Assembly (NCBI GenBank): GCA_027318915.1
Contig: DAHVOH010000007.1
Coordinates: forward strand, 1 to 64,000
Origin: Clostridiales bacterium
GTDB lineage: Bacteria > Bacillota_E > Sulfobacillia > Sulfobacillales > JAIMBI01
Direction: 5' to 3'
Length of the DNA: 64,000 bases
This document shows positions 36,157 to 44,389 of the stretch, one piece after another; the stretch's first letter is position 1, and the number at the start of each line of letters is the position of its first letter. The notes beneath the pieces are model-generated. The model did not search any database and had not been told where the DNA came from. It saw only the letters and a program-made list of their open reading frames with translations. A program made the translations under genes and the position numbers.

Positions 36157-37440
36157 TTATGATCGCGACGCGGGGGCCACCCGGCCGGTGACGGCATTGA
36201 CCTGAAGCCAGGCAGAGGTCGACCGGCCGCGCAGCACCTCAACCTGCCACGAGAGGCCCACCGGGAACACCAAAAGCGGCGCCCCCCGACTCCCGGTCAG
36301 AAAGGATCGGCCAACCGCACTCGTCAAGCAGCGCTGCAGCACCGCCAGGGGCGTCGCCACCCGGAGCGTCGTCGGCTTCAGGGCGACTGAGGCCACCACA
36401 TAGCCGGCGCCGAGATGCTGCACATTGGCCGTCACCACGTAGGAACGAAGGTGCTGTGCGAACCCTGCGCCCGCCGTGCCCGAAACCTGGTCCATCACCG
36501 CCCACTGGCCGTCCGCTCCGGCCACCGCCGTCGGTCCGGCCCCATCGTCCCCCATGCTGGCGCCCAAGGCCGCCAACGGCGCCAGCTGTCGCCACACGGC
36601 CTCCTGCACCCCCTCGGCCACCAAGGGCAGTCCCTGGGGCGCGATGTCCAGCGCGCGCGCTTCGAGCAGTCCTTGCAGAGCCGTCGCCGCCGAGGAAAAC
36701 GGCACGCCTTCCCAGGCGGTGGGCTGATACTGAGGAGAGCCCACCTCCCGCCACTCCCCGGTTGGCCCGTTGTTTTCCGCGTAGGCGTAGGTGAGGGTCT
36801 CCACATGCTGCCACAAGTCATACAGCCGCACCGTCAGCAGGATGCCGCGATGACTGACCGCGACAAATCCAAACAAACCGTCGGGTGCCGGCACGCTCAC
36901 CATCTGCACCCGATGGCGCGCGGCGTTGTACCGGTACGCCGTCTCACCGGGCGGTGGCACCGCCACAAATTGACTCAGCCCGGCATCCCACGTGTACGTT
37001 CCGTACGTACAGCCGCCGGAGCCGCAATAGCTGGAACCGCCTTGGACCACCAGGACCGGCAGGTGCCGCGCGCCAAACTCCAGCACGCTCACGGCGGCCA
37101 CATGCGGCAATACCCAGTGCAGGCCGCCGGACCCCTGAACAATCAAGCTGCCGTGGCCGCGGGCATCGACACGAACGGTCAGCAGATCCACCCCGGACCC
37201 GGTCAGGTCGGCCTGCAACCTGGCACTGCCAGCCCCGTTCAAGCTGGGCGTCGACTGCCAGGCCACCACCGGCAAAAGCTGGGCGGCGGGCGGGTGCAAG
37301 ACGGGGACGCCGGACGCCGCACCCGATGCAGCACGGGAGCTGGCCGGCGACCCATACCCGAAGACGCCGCACGCGCTCAGCCCGGCGCTCAGCGCCAGCA
37401 CCGCCGCGGTCCTGATCCACCGCGCGCTCCTCACACCCAC
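36157..37440 (-). CDS. lipoprotein of unknown function
   Basis: A 427-aa lipoprotein: SARWIRTAAVLALSAGLS then lipobox Cys (LSAC). The N-terminal half is beta-rich and includes a GGSSYCGSGGCTYGTYTWD segment with two close cysteines that could form a disulfide. The layout resembles a tandem beta-propeller-like or VCBS-like reporter of the type often annotated as sporulation or secreted protein, but no family can be named. GTG at 37440 follows GGAGGAGGAGG. Lies 83 bp after the msrA stop on the same strand, so co-transcription is possible. Confidence 0.7.
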   Translation of the reverse strand: MGVRSARWIRTAAVLALSAGLSACGVFGYGSPASSRAASGAASGVPVLHPPAAQLLPVVAWQSTPSLNGAGSARLQADLTGSGVDLLTVRVDARGHGSLIVQGSGGLHWVLPHVAAVSVLEFGARHLPVLVVQGGSSYCGSGGCTYGTYTWDAGLSQFVAVPPPGETAYRYNAARHRVQMVSVPAPDGLFGFVAVSHRGILLTVRLYDLWQHVETLTYAYAENNGPTGEWREVGSPQYQPTAWEGVPFSSAATALQGLLEARALDIAPQGLPLVAEGVQEAVWRQLAPLAALGASMGDDGAGPTAVAGADGQWAVMDQVSGTAGAGFAQHLRSYVVTANVQHLGAGYVVASVALKPTTLRVATPLAVLQRCLTSAVGRSFLTGSRGAPLLVFPVGLSWQVEVLRGRSTSAWLQVNAVTGRVAPASRS

Positions 37441-37523
37441 CCGACACCTCCTCCTCCATCGCCGCCATGGACCCCGGCCCGCCTTCGGGCGCCGTGTCCC
37501 GCATCCACGTTGTGCCGCCGCGC

Positions 37524-38081
37524 CTAAGGGCGCGAAGGGGTCCAATGGACCCGGGCAAACTGGTCTCGCCCGGATCCGACGCGATAGCGCTGATAGTGCG
37601 CGGGACTCTTCTTATAGAATTCTTGGTGATAGTCCTCGGCCGGATAAAAGGGACCCGCGGGCAGGATTGGCGTCACCACGGGGCGCCCGAACCGTCCGGT
37701 GGCCTCCAGCGCCGCCCGCGACGCCTCGGCAGCCATTCGCTGGGCCTCGGTGTGATAAAAGACGGCTGCTTCATACGAGGATCCGCGATCCACAAACTGA
37801 CCACCGGCATCCGTGGGGTCAATCTGTCGCCAGAAAGCCTCCAGCAACTCCGCATAGGTGATGCGGGCGGGGTCAAACCGGATCTGCACCGCCTCCCGAT
37901 GGCCCGTCGTGTGCGAACACACCTCCTCATAGGTCGGGTTCACCGTCCGGCCTCCGGTGTAGCCTGACACCACAGACAGGACCCCCGGCATTTCGTCAAA
38001 GGGATGCACCATGCACCAAAAACAGCCACCCGCAAAGGTGGCCACTCCCCCACCATTGCCCGCTCCGTCTTCCTGACTCAT
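37524..38081 (-). CDS. msrA: peptide methionine-(S)-sulfoxide reductase
   Basis: A 185-aa MsrA. The catalytic motif GGCFWC is at 18-23, with Cys20 as nucleophile. [45 protein letters not shown] and [10 protein letters not shown] are family hallmarks, and Cys near 54 can act as recycling Cys. It repairs Met-S-sulfoxide in proteins. The ATG at 38081 follows GGAGGTG. It is the first of a possible two-gene unit with the lipoprotein downstream. A TATAGT hexamer (minus strand, 38115-38120) may be its -10. Confidence 0.92.
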   Translation of the reverse strand: MSQEDGAGNGGGVATFAGGCFWCMVHPFDEMPGVLSVVSGYTGGRTVNPTYEEVCSHTTGHREAVQIRFDPARITYAELLEAFWRQIDPTDAGGQFVDRGSSYEAAVFYHTEAQRMAAEASRAALEATGRFGRPVVTPILPAGPFYPAEDYHQEFYKKSPAHYQRYRVGSGRDQFARVHWTPSRP

Positions 38082-38317
38082 CCGCCACACCTCCCTCCGG
38101 GTTTTGCACCTCCCACTATACCGTTCTGTTGCCAAACCGCCCGCATGCCGGCCGGTCCCGTTGCGGTCGCCACCACCAAATCCCCGCGCCGCGGCCACCT
38201 TCTTGGGGTTTTTGACGTTGTAGACCATGTCGGGGCGGGCGTCTCATCCCGCCGTGTCGGCTCTCCCCATGGCCCGAGAGGTGGTTTGTTCATGATTTGT
38301 TGAAGGAGGGAAGGCTG

Positions 38318-38578
38318 GTGTTGTCAGCACAGTCTAAAGAACTGGTACGACAGGCGTTCAGCGATCTGCAGGACGCCTGGGATCTTCTGTCCGGCACCAA
38401 TGATCCCGAACACTGGGATGTCGCCAACGCCCGCCTGACTGCCGCCCTGGCCCTCGCCCAGATGGCCGTGCGCGACGCCAAGCGTCAAGAGGGCGTGCCC
38501 GTCCGCGCCAGTGATTTTCAGTTGCCGTGGCTTCGGCCCACCGCCGGGCGGCGCCCGGTCTTTCGCCGCGCCTCTTGA
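38318..38578 (+). CDS. small YaaL/DUF2508-like helical protein
   Basis: An 86-aa protein, mostly helical with the pattern SKELVRQAFSDLQDAWDLL, then ALALAQMAVRDAKRQEG, like the small YaaL (DUF2508) proteins of Firmicutes. Function unknown. GTG at 38318 follows AAGGAGGG with 7-base spacing; two TTG codons upstream are less likely. It is divergent from msrA. Confidence 0.6.
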   Translation: MLSAQSKELVRQAFSDLQDAWDLLSGTNDPEHWDVANARLTAALALAQMAVRDAKRQEGVPVRASDFQLPWLRPTAGRRPVFRRAS

Positions 38579-38993
38579 CCCACGGCCGCCCGCATCTCGC
38601 CAGAACGGCGCGCCACGCCCTCCGCTCGGGGATGGGGCGGCAGCGGCGGGAGCCCGGACCGCCTGGCCGTCCGGGCTTTCGCCGGCAGTTCCCGGCGCGG
38701 GGGTGCGACGTCGAAGCCCGGGCCCGGATCGGGTCTGGATCGGATTTGCCGGAAGCTCCCAGGGAATGCCCATGCCCGCGTCGCGGGCTACCAGACGTCC
38801 TCCGCCCCGGCGACGTGAGGGCGGCGTCGCGTTCGCCCGGCCATGAAAATCGCTGGGCATCGGCGGACGGACGACCCGGTTCCCGCCGCTGACTCTGCGG
38901 AGTCGAGGGCCGGGGTTTGCCGGCGTCGTCCCGGGGCATCCTAACCGCGTCGCCCTGGAGGCGATCCCCAAGCGGAGGCAAGGAGGCCCCGGG
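38579..38993. other. no recognisable gene
   Basis: GC-rich intergenic region before peroxiredoxin with shadow frames only. Confidence 0.45.
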
Positions 38994-39533
38994 ATGTCAC
39001 TGGTTGGAAGCCGCGCCCCTTCGTTCACCATGCCCGCCGTGGACAGCCAAGGCGCTGAGCAGATGGTCAGCCTGGCTGACTACGCGGGGCGTTGGCTCAT
39101 TCTCTTCTTCTATCCCCACGACTTCACGTTCGTCTGTCCCACCGAAATCACCGCGCTGTCGGCCGCCGCCCCTCAATTCGCTCAGATGGACGCGGATTTG
39201 CTGGGCGTGTCCACCGACAGTCCGCATGTCCACCGGGCCTGGCTCCACGCCGACCCGCGGGCCGGGGGACTCGGCCCGGTCCGCTATCCCCTGGCCAGCG
39301 ACTGGACGCACCGGGTGGCGCGCGCCTATGGCGTCTACTTGTCCGACGAGGGAGCCGCCTATCGCGGCCTCTTCATCATCGACCCCGACGGCGTGGTGCA
39401 GTACGAAGTGGTGCACAACCTCAACGTCGGTCGTTCGGTGGCCGAGGTCAAACGGGTGCTGCAGGCGCTGCAATCCGGCGGCCTGTGCCCCGTAGATTGG
39501 GCGCCGGGGCAGGCGCTGATGACACCCGGCTGA
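38994..39533 (+). CDS. 2-Cys peroxiredoxin (AhpC/Prx1 type)
   Basis: A 179-aa thiol peroxidase. The peroxidatic Cys48 lies in FTFVCPTE, and the resolving Cys at about 165 in GGLCPVDW, as in AhpC/Prx1 dimers. FFYPHDF, VSTDSPHVHRAW, GLFIIDPDGVVQ and VHNLNVGRS complete the family pattern. It reduces H2O2, peroxynitrite or organic peroxides with electrons from a thioredoxin-like donor. AAGGAGG precedes the ATG. It lies 149 bp before the second gerA on the same strand, possibly by chance. Confidence 0.92.
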   Translation: MSLVGSRAPSFTMPAVDSQGAEQMVSLADYAGRWLILFFYPHDFTFVCPTEITALSAAAPQFAQMDADLLGVSTDSPHVHRAWLHADPRAGGLGPVRYPLASDWTHRVARAYGVYLSDEGAAYRGLFIIDPDGVVQYEVVHNLNVGRSVAEVKRVLQALQSGGLCPVDWAPGQALMTPG

Positions 39534-39682
39534 GCGCCGCATCTCCCCTGCGGCGCGGGCTCCCGGACGAGCCCCCGTCCGGGGAGTGGCGTCGGTCGGG
39601 ACCCTGGCAGACGTCGCCGTGCCCCCCGGACGCCGATTCATAGGGACGGCGCCTTGTGCCCATCCTAAGGTGGGGTGGCACG

Positions 39683-41281
39683 GTGGATTGGGACGAAGCG
39701 GGACAGCTGCAGATTCTGGCGAGACGGCTTCGCCAGCACCTGGACGCCCTTCTGGCGTCTCTGGCGCATCGGCCGCAGACCGACGGCTACGTGGGCGACG
39801 TCGCCGTCGCCGAGCAGCGTCTGGCCGGCAGCCTCGGAGCGAGTCCCGACGTCATCCTGCGCCGCCTGCGCGTTCCCTCGCTCCGTGGCCGCCGCGTCCT
39901 GCTGGCCAGCATCGAGGGGCTGGTCAGCGACCAACTGCTGGCCGGTTCCGTGATCGCTCCGGTGCTGGACAGCACCGTCGACCCGGCAGACTGGGACGAG
40001 AGCGTGCTGCGGGTGGCGGAAGTGCGGCCGGGCCGCTCGTGGACGGCCATCCTTCTGGCGCTGGCCCGCGGTGACGCGGCCCTGTTTGTGGATGATCTCC
40101 CCCATTGCTGGCTGGTCAGCGTGGCCAAGCTGCATCAGCGGGACATCGGACGTCCCCAGACGGAGATCACCGTCCGCGGTCCGGAAGATGCGTTCAACGA
40201 GCTGCTGGGAACGCAGATGGCCCTCTTGCGCCAGCGCATCGCCGACCCGGCGCTTCGCTTTATCGTGATGTCGGTGGGTCACCTCCAGCACACCCAAGTG
40301 GCCGTGGTCTATCTGGACGGTCTCACCAACCCCGCCTGGACCGAGACGGCCGTCGACCGGCTTAGGGCGCTCGACATCGACGGCCGCATCAACGCCACCC
40401 TGGTGGCCGGGCTGATCCGCGACGCGCCCCGTTCCATCTTTCCCACCATGCGCGCCAGTGAACGCGTCGACATGGCGGTGTGGTGGCTCTTGTCCGGAAA
40501 GGTTCTGATTCTGGTGGACGGCGACCCGTTTGTCCTGGCGGCGCCGGCTCCCATGGCCGACTTCTACCGCACGGCCGCCGACTACAGCTCGTCCTGGGTC
40601 GACGCCAGCTTCTCGCGCTGCATTCGCTTTGGCGGGTGGGCGATGGGCGTCTACCTCCCCGCGCTGTACATTGCGCTGACGGAGGTGAATCCCGGTTTGG
40701 TGCCCCCCGCGCTGCTGGTCGTCATTATCGGCAACCATCTGGGCCTGCCCTTTCCGCCCATCACCGAAGCTCTCATCATGGTCGTCATCATCGAGATTCT
40801 GCGGGAGGCGGCGCTCCGGCTGCCCAAAAACCTCGGCACCACCATCGGCACGGTGGGTGCCATCGTCGTGGGCACCGCCGTGGTGAAGGCCGGCATCGTC
40901 AGCCCCCAGGTCATCGTCGTGATGACATTGACCGCGCTGGCGTTTTTCAGCACCCCGGTCTACGAATTGTCCAGCGCGTGGAGGATCGTGGGCTTTCTGA
41001 TGATGATGGCGGCGGCCATCTTCGGCTTGTTCGGCATTCTGCTGGTCACGGTCCTGCTGGTGGGCGAACTGATCAGCATGCAGTCGTTCGGCGTCCCGTA
41101 TCTGGAGCCCCTGGCCCCCATCCAGGCACGCGACCTGATGGACACCGTCATCCGGATGCCCTGGACCAATTGGGTTTGGCGACTCACCACCGCCAAACCG
41201 CTCATTCCCCGGTTTCGAACGCCGCGCCGCCCCGCCGGCGACGGGACCTCGGCGGACGGCGCGCGGGACACTCGGCCATGA
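39683..41281 (+). CDS. gerA: spore germination protein GerA family, second copy
   Basis: A 532-aa GerA subunit paralogous to the one at 14791-16419; they share RGPEDAFNELL versus RGPEEAFNEVL, the VAGLIRD and SERVD blocks, and the membrane core LGTTIGTVGAIVVGTAVV. N-terminal soluble domain to about residue 290, then about five helices. GTG at 39683 follows AAGGTGGGG. Its stop overlaps the ATG of gerC (ATGA), so A and C subunits are coupled. Confidence 0.9.
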   Translation: MDWDEAGQLQILARRLRQHLDALLASLAHRPQTDGYVGDVAVAEQRLAGSLGASPDVILRRLRVPSLRGRRVLLASIEGLVSDQLLAGSVIAPVLDSTVDPADWDESVLRVAEVRPGRSWTAILLALARGDAALFVDDLPHCWLVSVAKLHQRDIGRPQTEITVRGPEDAFNELLGTQMALLRQRIADPALRFIVMSVGHLQHTQVAVVYLDGLTNPAWTETAVDRLRALDIDGRINATLVAGLIRDAPRSIFPTMRASERVDMAVWWLLSGKVLILVDGDPFVLAAPAPMADFYRTAADYSSSWVDASFSRCIRFGGWAMGVYLPALYIALTEVNPGLVPPALLVVIIGNHLGLPFPPITEALIMVVIIEILREAALRLPKNLGTTIGTVGAIVVGTAVVKAGIVSPQVIVVMTLTALAFFSTPVYELSSAWRIVGFLMMMAAAIFGLFGILLVTVLLVGELISMQSFGVPYLEPLAPIQARDLMDTVIRMPWTNWVWRLTTAKPLIPRFRTPRRPAGDGTSADGARDTRP

Positions 41282-42387
41282 GGCGCCGTCGCGCCGTCTG
41301 GCGCACCCTCCTCCTAGCGCCCGTGCTGGCCATGCTCTTGAGCGGCTGCTGGAACAGCATCTCCATTGCCGACCGGGCTCCCGTCGTCGGCTTGGCGGTC
41401 TCGCCCGCCGGGGGCAGCCTGTATGATTGGACCTTTCTCATCCCGAATCCGTCCATCACGGAGTCGAGCTTGGCCAATCTGCAGGTCAAAGACATGTACT
41501 ACCCGATTCGGGTCGAGGCCGCATCGTTTCCCGAGGCGCTGACCCGCGCGCAGATGAACCTGGCCCGCCGCCTGCTGCTGGACCAGCTGGAAGTGGTCGC
41601 CTGGTCGCCGACCATGTCCATCGGGGCCGTGCATACCCTTATCGCCGCCCTCAACGAAAACGGAGCGGTCAACAAGACCTATTGGGCGGTGGTGACGCCC
41701 AAGCCGGGGAGTCTGTTGAACATGACCGGCGAGTCGGTCAGCGAGCCCGTGCCGGGATTCTTCCTGGCGGACCTCTTTGACTGCCGCACCTGCCAGCCGA
41801 TGGCCCTCGGCGTGCGGGGCTGGCAGGCCTGGACCTACGCGGTCACGCCCGGCATGTCGCTCACCATCCCCTACGCCGACAGCCGGGGCGTTGTACAGCA
41901 GGCGGCGGTCTACGCACGCACGGGCCGGCCGCATGTGCTGTCGCCCGCCGCCACGCTGGGCTACGCGTACCTCACGGACCACGTGATGGCCGAAGCCATC
42001 CCCGTCACGCTGCCGGCCGGCCGCGCGGTGCTGACCACCACCAGCTTGACCCGTCGGACGCACGTGTCGGAACGGGACGGCCACCTGGCGGTGGCGGAAA
42101 CTCTGCTGGTGTCGGCACGCCTCCTGCAGCTGCCGCCCGATCTGGCTTTCACGCGGCAGGTCCAGTCGAGCATCACGGATCGGGTGGCGGCCCGAATCGC
42201 CGCACTCACCCTGCACGCGGTTCATGTCGCGGCACGCGATCACACCGATCCGTTCGGCTTCAGCCGGAGGCTCTACTGGCAGCGCGCAACCTGGCCCACA
42301 GCCACGCACGGCGCCGCCCGGATACCCCTCGGTCCCGTCACCGTCACGGTGCACGTTCGTCTGACCAATGAAGGTGTTATGAGCTAG
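41278..42387 (+). CDS. gerC: spore germination lipoprotein GerC family, second copy
   Basis: A 369-aa lipoprotein with lipobox LLSGC (Cys about 23) followed by WNS. It has the family middle block PEALTRAQMNLARRLLLDQL, a Cys pair DCRTC as in its paralogue's CLEC, and the C-terminal DPFGFSRRLYWQRA segment. The ATG overlaps the gerA stop. The gerB partner starts 268 bp later rather than overlapping, unlike the first operon. Confidence 0.9.
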   Translation: MRRRRAVWRTLLLAPVLAMLLSGCWNSISIADRAPVVGLAVSPAGGSLYDWTFLIPNPSITESSLANLQVKDMYYPIRVEAASFPEALTRAQMNLARRLLLDQLEVVAWSPTMSIGAVHTLIAALNENGAVNKTYWAVVTPKPGSLLNMTGESVSEPVPGFFLADLFDCRTCQPMALGVRGWQAWTYAVTPGMSLTIPYADSRGVVQQAAVYARTGRPHVLSPAATLGYAYLTDHVMAEAIPVTLPAGRAVLTTTSLTRRTHVSERDGHLAVAETLLVSARLLQLPPDLAFTRQVQSSITDRVAARIAALTLHAVHVAARDHTDPFGFSRRLYWQRATWPTATHGAARIPLGPVTVTVHVRLTNEGVMS

Positions 42388-42655
42388 ACGGCGGCGCTCG
42401 CAGCACGCCGCCGCCACGCCGGCGTGCGGAGGTGGCTCCCGGTCGGGTTTCGGCGGCTGCGAGGGCGGGCGTGTTCGGGAGCTCGGACCCATGCTCCCAC
42501 CCGGAGCGGCGTGGTCTGACCCAGGTTGGTCCCACGCACGAAATGACGAAGGGGCGGGCCGAAGCGGGCATCAGTCAACCCCACCGCGATTCGTGGACGA
42601 CCGATGTGGGCTTCGTCGTTGTCCGCGCACACGGTCAGGGAGGAATGGCAGAGCG

Positions 42656-43756
42656 ATGGACGATCCACCGGTGGTTACGCCGGGACAGCTGGTCAGCGTC
42701 ATCGTCGTGGTGGCGTTGGCGGGTGGGGTGTATGTCTGGCCATCCTGGCTGGTGCGCATGGCCGGCCCCGGCACGCTCTGGGGACTCGCCGCGTCCATCG
42801 GGGTAGCCTTCGCGGCCACAGGCCTCCGCCTCGCCTGGGGACACATGGTTCCGGCCCCGGACTACGCCTCCCGCCTGGTGGCCACCTGGGGCCCGCTGCT
42901 GACGTGGCCACTGTTTGCTCTGAGCCGGCTGACCGGCCTCCTGTTGGACGGCACCTTGCTCGCGCTGTACGGCAACATGCTGCGGGCCGAATTCTACCCC
43001 CTGACCCCCACCATCGTCCTCATCAGCCTGATCGTGGGGGCGGCCGTCTGGATCGGCGGCAAGTCCGTGACGGACGTGGCCCGCAACGTCCAGTTCTGGT
43101 CGCTGTTTTTGGGCGTCTCGGTCGTCGCGCTGCTGGCCCTCGCCCTCCCGCTCGGCCACGACTGGCTCGCGCTGACCCCCTCCTTGTCGACGCCCGGGAC
43201 GTCTATTCTCCACGGCGTCTCGCTCACCGGCTATCTGTGGGTCCAGGGCGAAACGCTGATGACCTTCGGGGGCGCGATGAAGGGGGGCATGCGCCAGAGC
43301 GGCCCCGCCGCCCTGGCGGCGGTCGCGCTCGGCGGGGCGCTGTTGGTGGTCCTGTTTGTCACGGTCATCGCGGTGCTGGGTCCGGATGCCGTCTCGCGCC
43401 TCTTCTGGCCCATCGTCTACACGTTTTCTGTGATTGTGGTCCGCCTCTCGGTGGTCACCCACCTGGGCCTCTTCATTCTCTTTCTCTGGACGGTGGGCAT
43501 GGTCATGTACCTGGTCGTGAGGAGTTATGCGGCCACCGCGAACACCGTCCGTCTCCTGCTCTGGGCACCGTCGCGGCGGCGGTGGCTGTTGGGCGCTTAT
43601 GCGGTCATGGTCGTGGGGGTCGCCATGGCCCTGCAAAGCACGCTCACCGCCAGCACCCTGTTGGAAACCGTCCTGAGTCCCGCGTCGCTCTACGGCAGTC
43701 TCGCCCTCCTCGTCGTATCCACCGCCTGGGCGCGGCTTCGACGCGACCGCCCCTAG
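42656..43756 (+). CDS. gerB: spore germination permease GerB family, second copy
   Basis: A 366-aa, roughly ten-helix GerB permease. Starts MDDPPVVTPGQLVSVIVV; the first helix has the GGVYVWPSWLV element also seen in the other copy (GGVYLWPAYVL). It likely forms the germinant-binding subunit with the GerA/GerC encoded just upstream. The 268-bp gap after gerC suggests its own ribosome site (GGGAGGA) and perhaps separate expression. Its germinant is unknown. Confidence 0.88.
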   Translation: MDDPPVVTPGQLVSVIVVVALAGGVYVWPSWLVRMAGPGTLWGLAASIGVAFAATGLRLAWGHMVPAPDYASRLVATWGPLLTWPLFALSRLTGLLLDGTLLALYGNMLRAEFYPLTPTIVLISLIVGAAVWIGGKSVTDVARNVQFWSLFLGVSVVALLALALPLGHDWLALTPSLSTPGTSILHGVSLTGYLWVQGETLMTFGGAMKGGMRQSGPAALAAVALGGALLVVLFVTVIAVLGPDAVSRLFWPIVYTFSVIVVRLSVVTHLGLFILFLWTVGMVMYLVVRSYAATANTVRLLLWAPSRRRWLLGAYAVMVVGVAMALQSTLTASTLLETVLSPASLYGSLALLVVSTAWARLRRDRP

Positions 43757-44210
43757 CGATCGGCCGGGGGAGTACATCCGGCGTCCCGCGCTTCGGCCCA
43801 TCGTCTCGGAGCCCGCCGGGGGTCGCCGCGGACGAAAAGATCCGGATCGACCATCGCCCGTCGGGGTACGAGAGAGCGAGCGACGTCGGCGGGCGTCGAG
43901 TGGGGGACGCGATCGTCGCCCACCTCCGCATCCCTCCGCCCGACGGATGGACGCTGACGGAACTTTCGGTACGGGGGGAGACTCCGACCGGGCCCCGGCT
44001 CGCCAGCGACGAATCACCCACGACGGACCCGAGCCCCACGCAGCCCCGTCGGCGGCGTGCCCAGCGGCCACTCCCTCCTTCCTCCGTGCCGGCGCGGGCA
44101 TCATGGAGCCATGTTCCAACCCTCCCCCGCCGCACGCCACCGGATTGGCGACCGTTCCTGTAGACGGACCGGAGTTTCCGGCGGCGACCACGGTCTTGCC
44201 GCCTTGCAGC
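43757..44210. other. no recognisable gene
   Basis: GC-rich intergenic DNA between convergent gerB and acyl-CoA synthetase genes; only shadow frames. Confidence 0.45.
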
Positions 44211-44245
44211 CGAAAGGGCACAGCCCTCAAAGCTGTGCCCTTTCG
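44211..44245. terminator. strong hairpin between convergent genes
   Basis: CGAAAGGGCACAGC (44211-44224) pairs perfectly with GCTGTGCCCTTTCG (44232-44245), 14 bp with loop CCTCAAA. It is the most perfect hairpin in this interval and symmetric enough to act in both directions, although no T-run follows the stem. It lies 145 bp past the acyl-CoA synthetase stop and 455 bp past gerB. Confidence 0.5.
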
Positions 44246-44389
44246 CGACGCTTCCCCCGCATGGCGCGTTGGGCCGACGCCCCGACGCCGTTCCGGGACA
44301 GCCCGGGGCCGCCCTGCGGTAGGCCACCGGAGGGGCCGACGGCGTACGCCCCCGCCGCCCCCGGTGCCGGTCTCACGCTCGAACGGACG

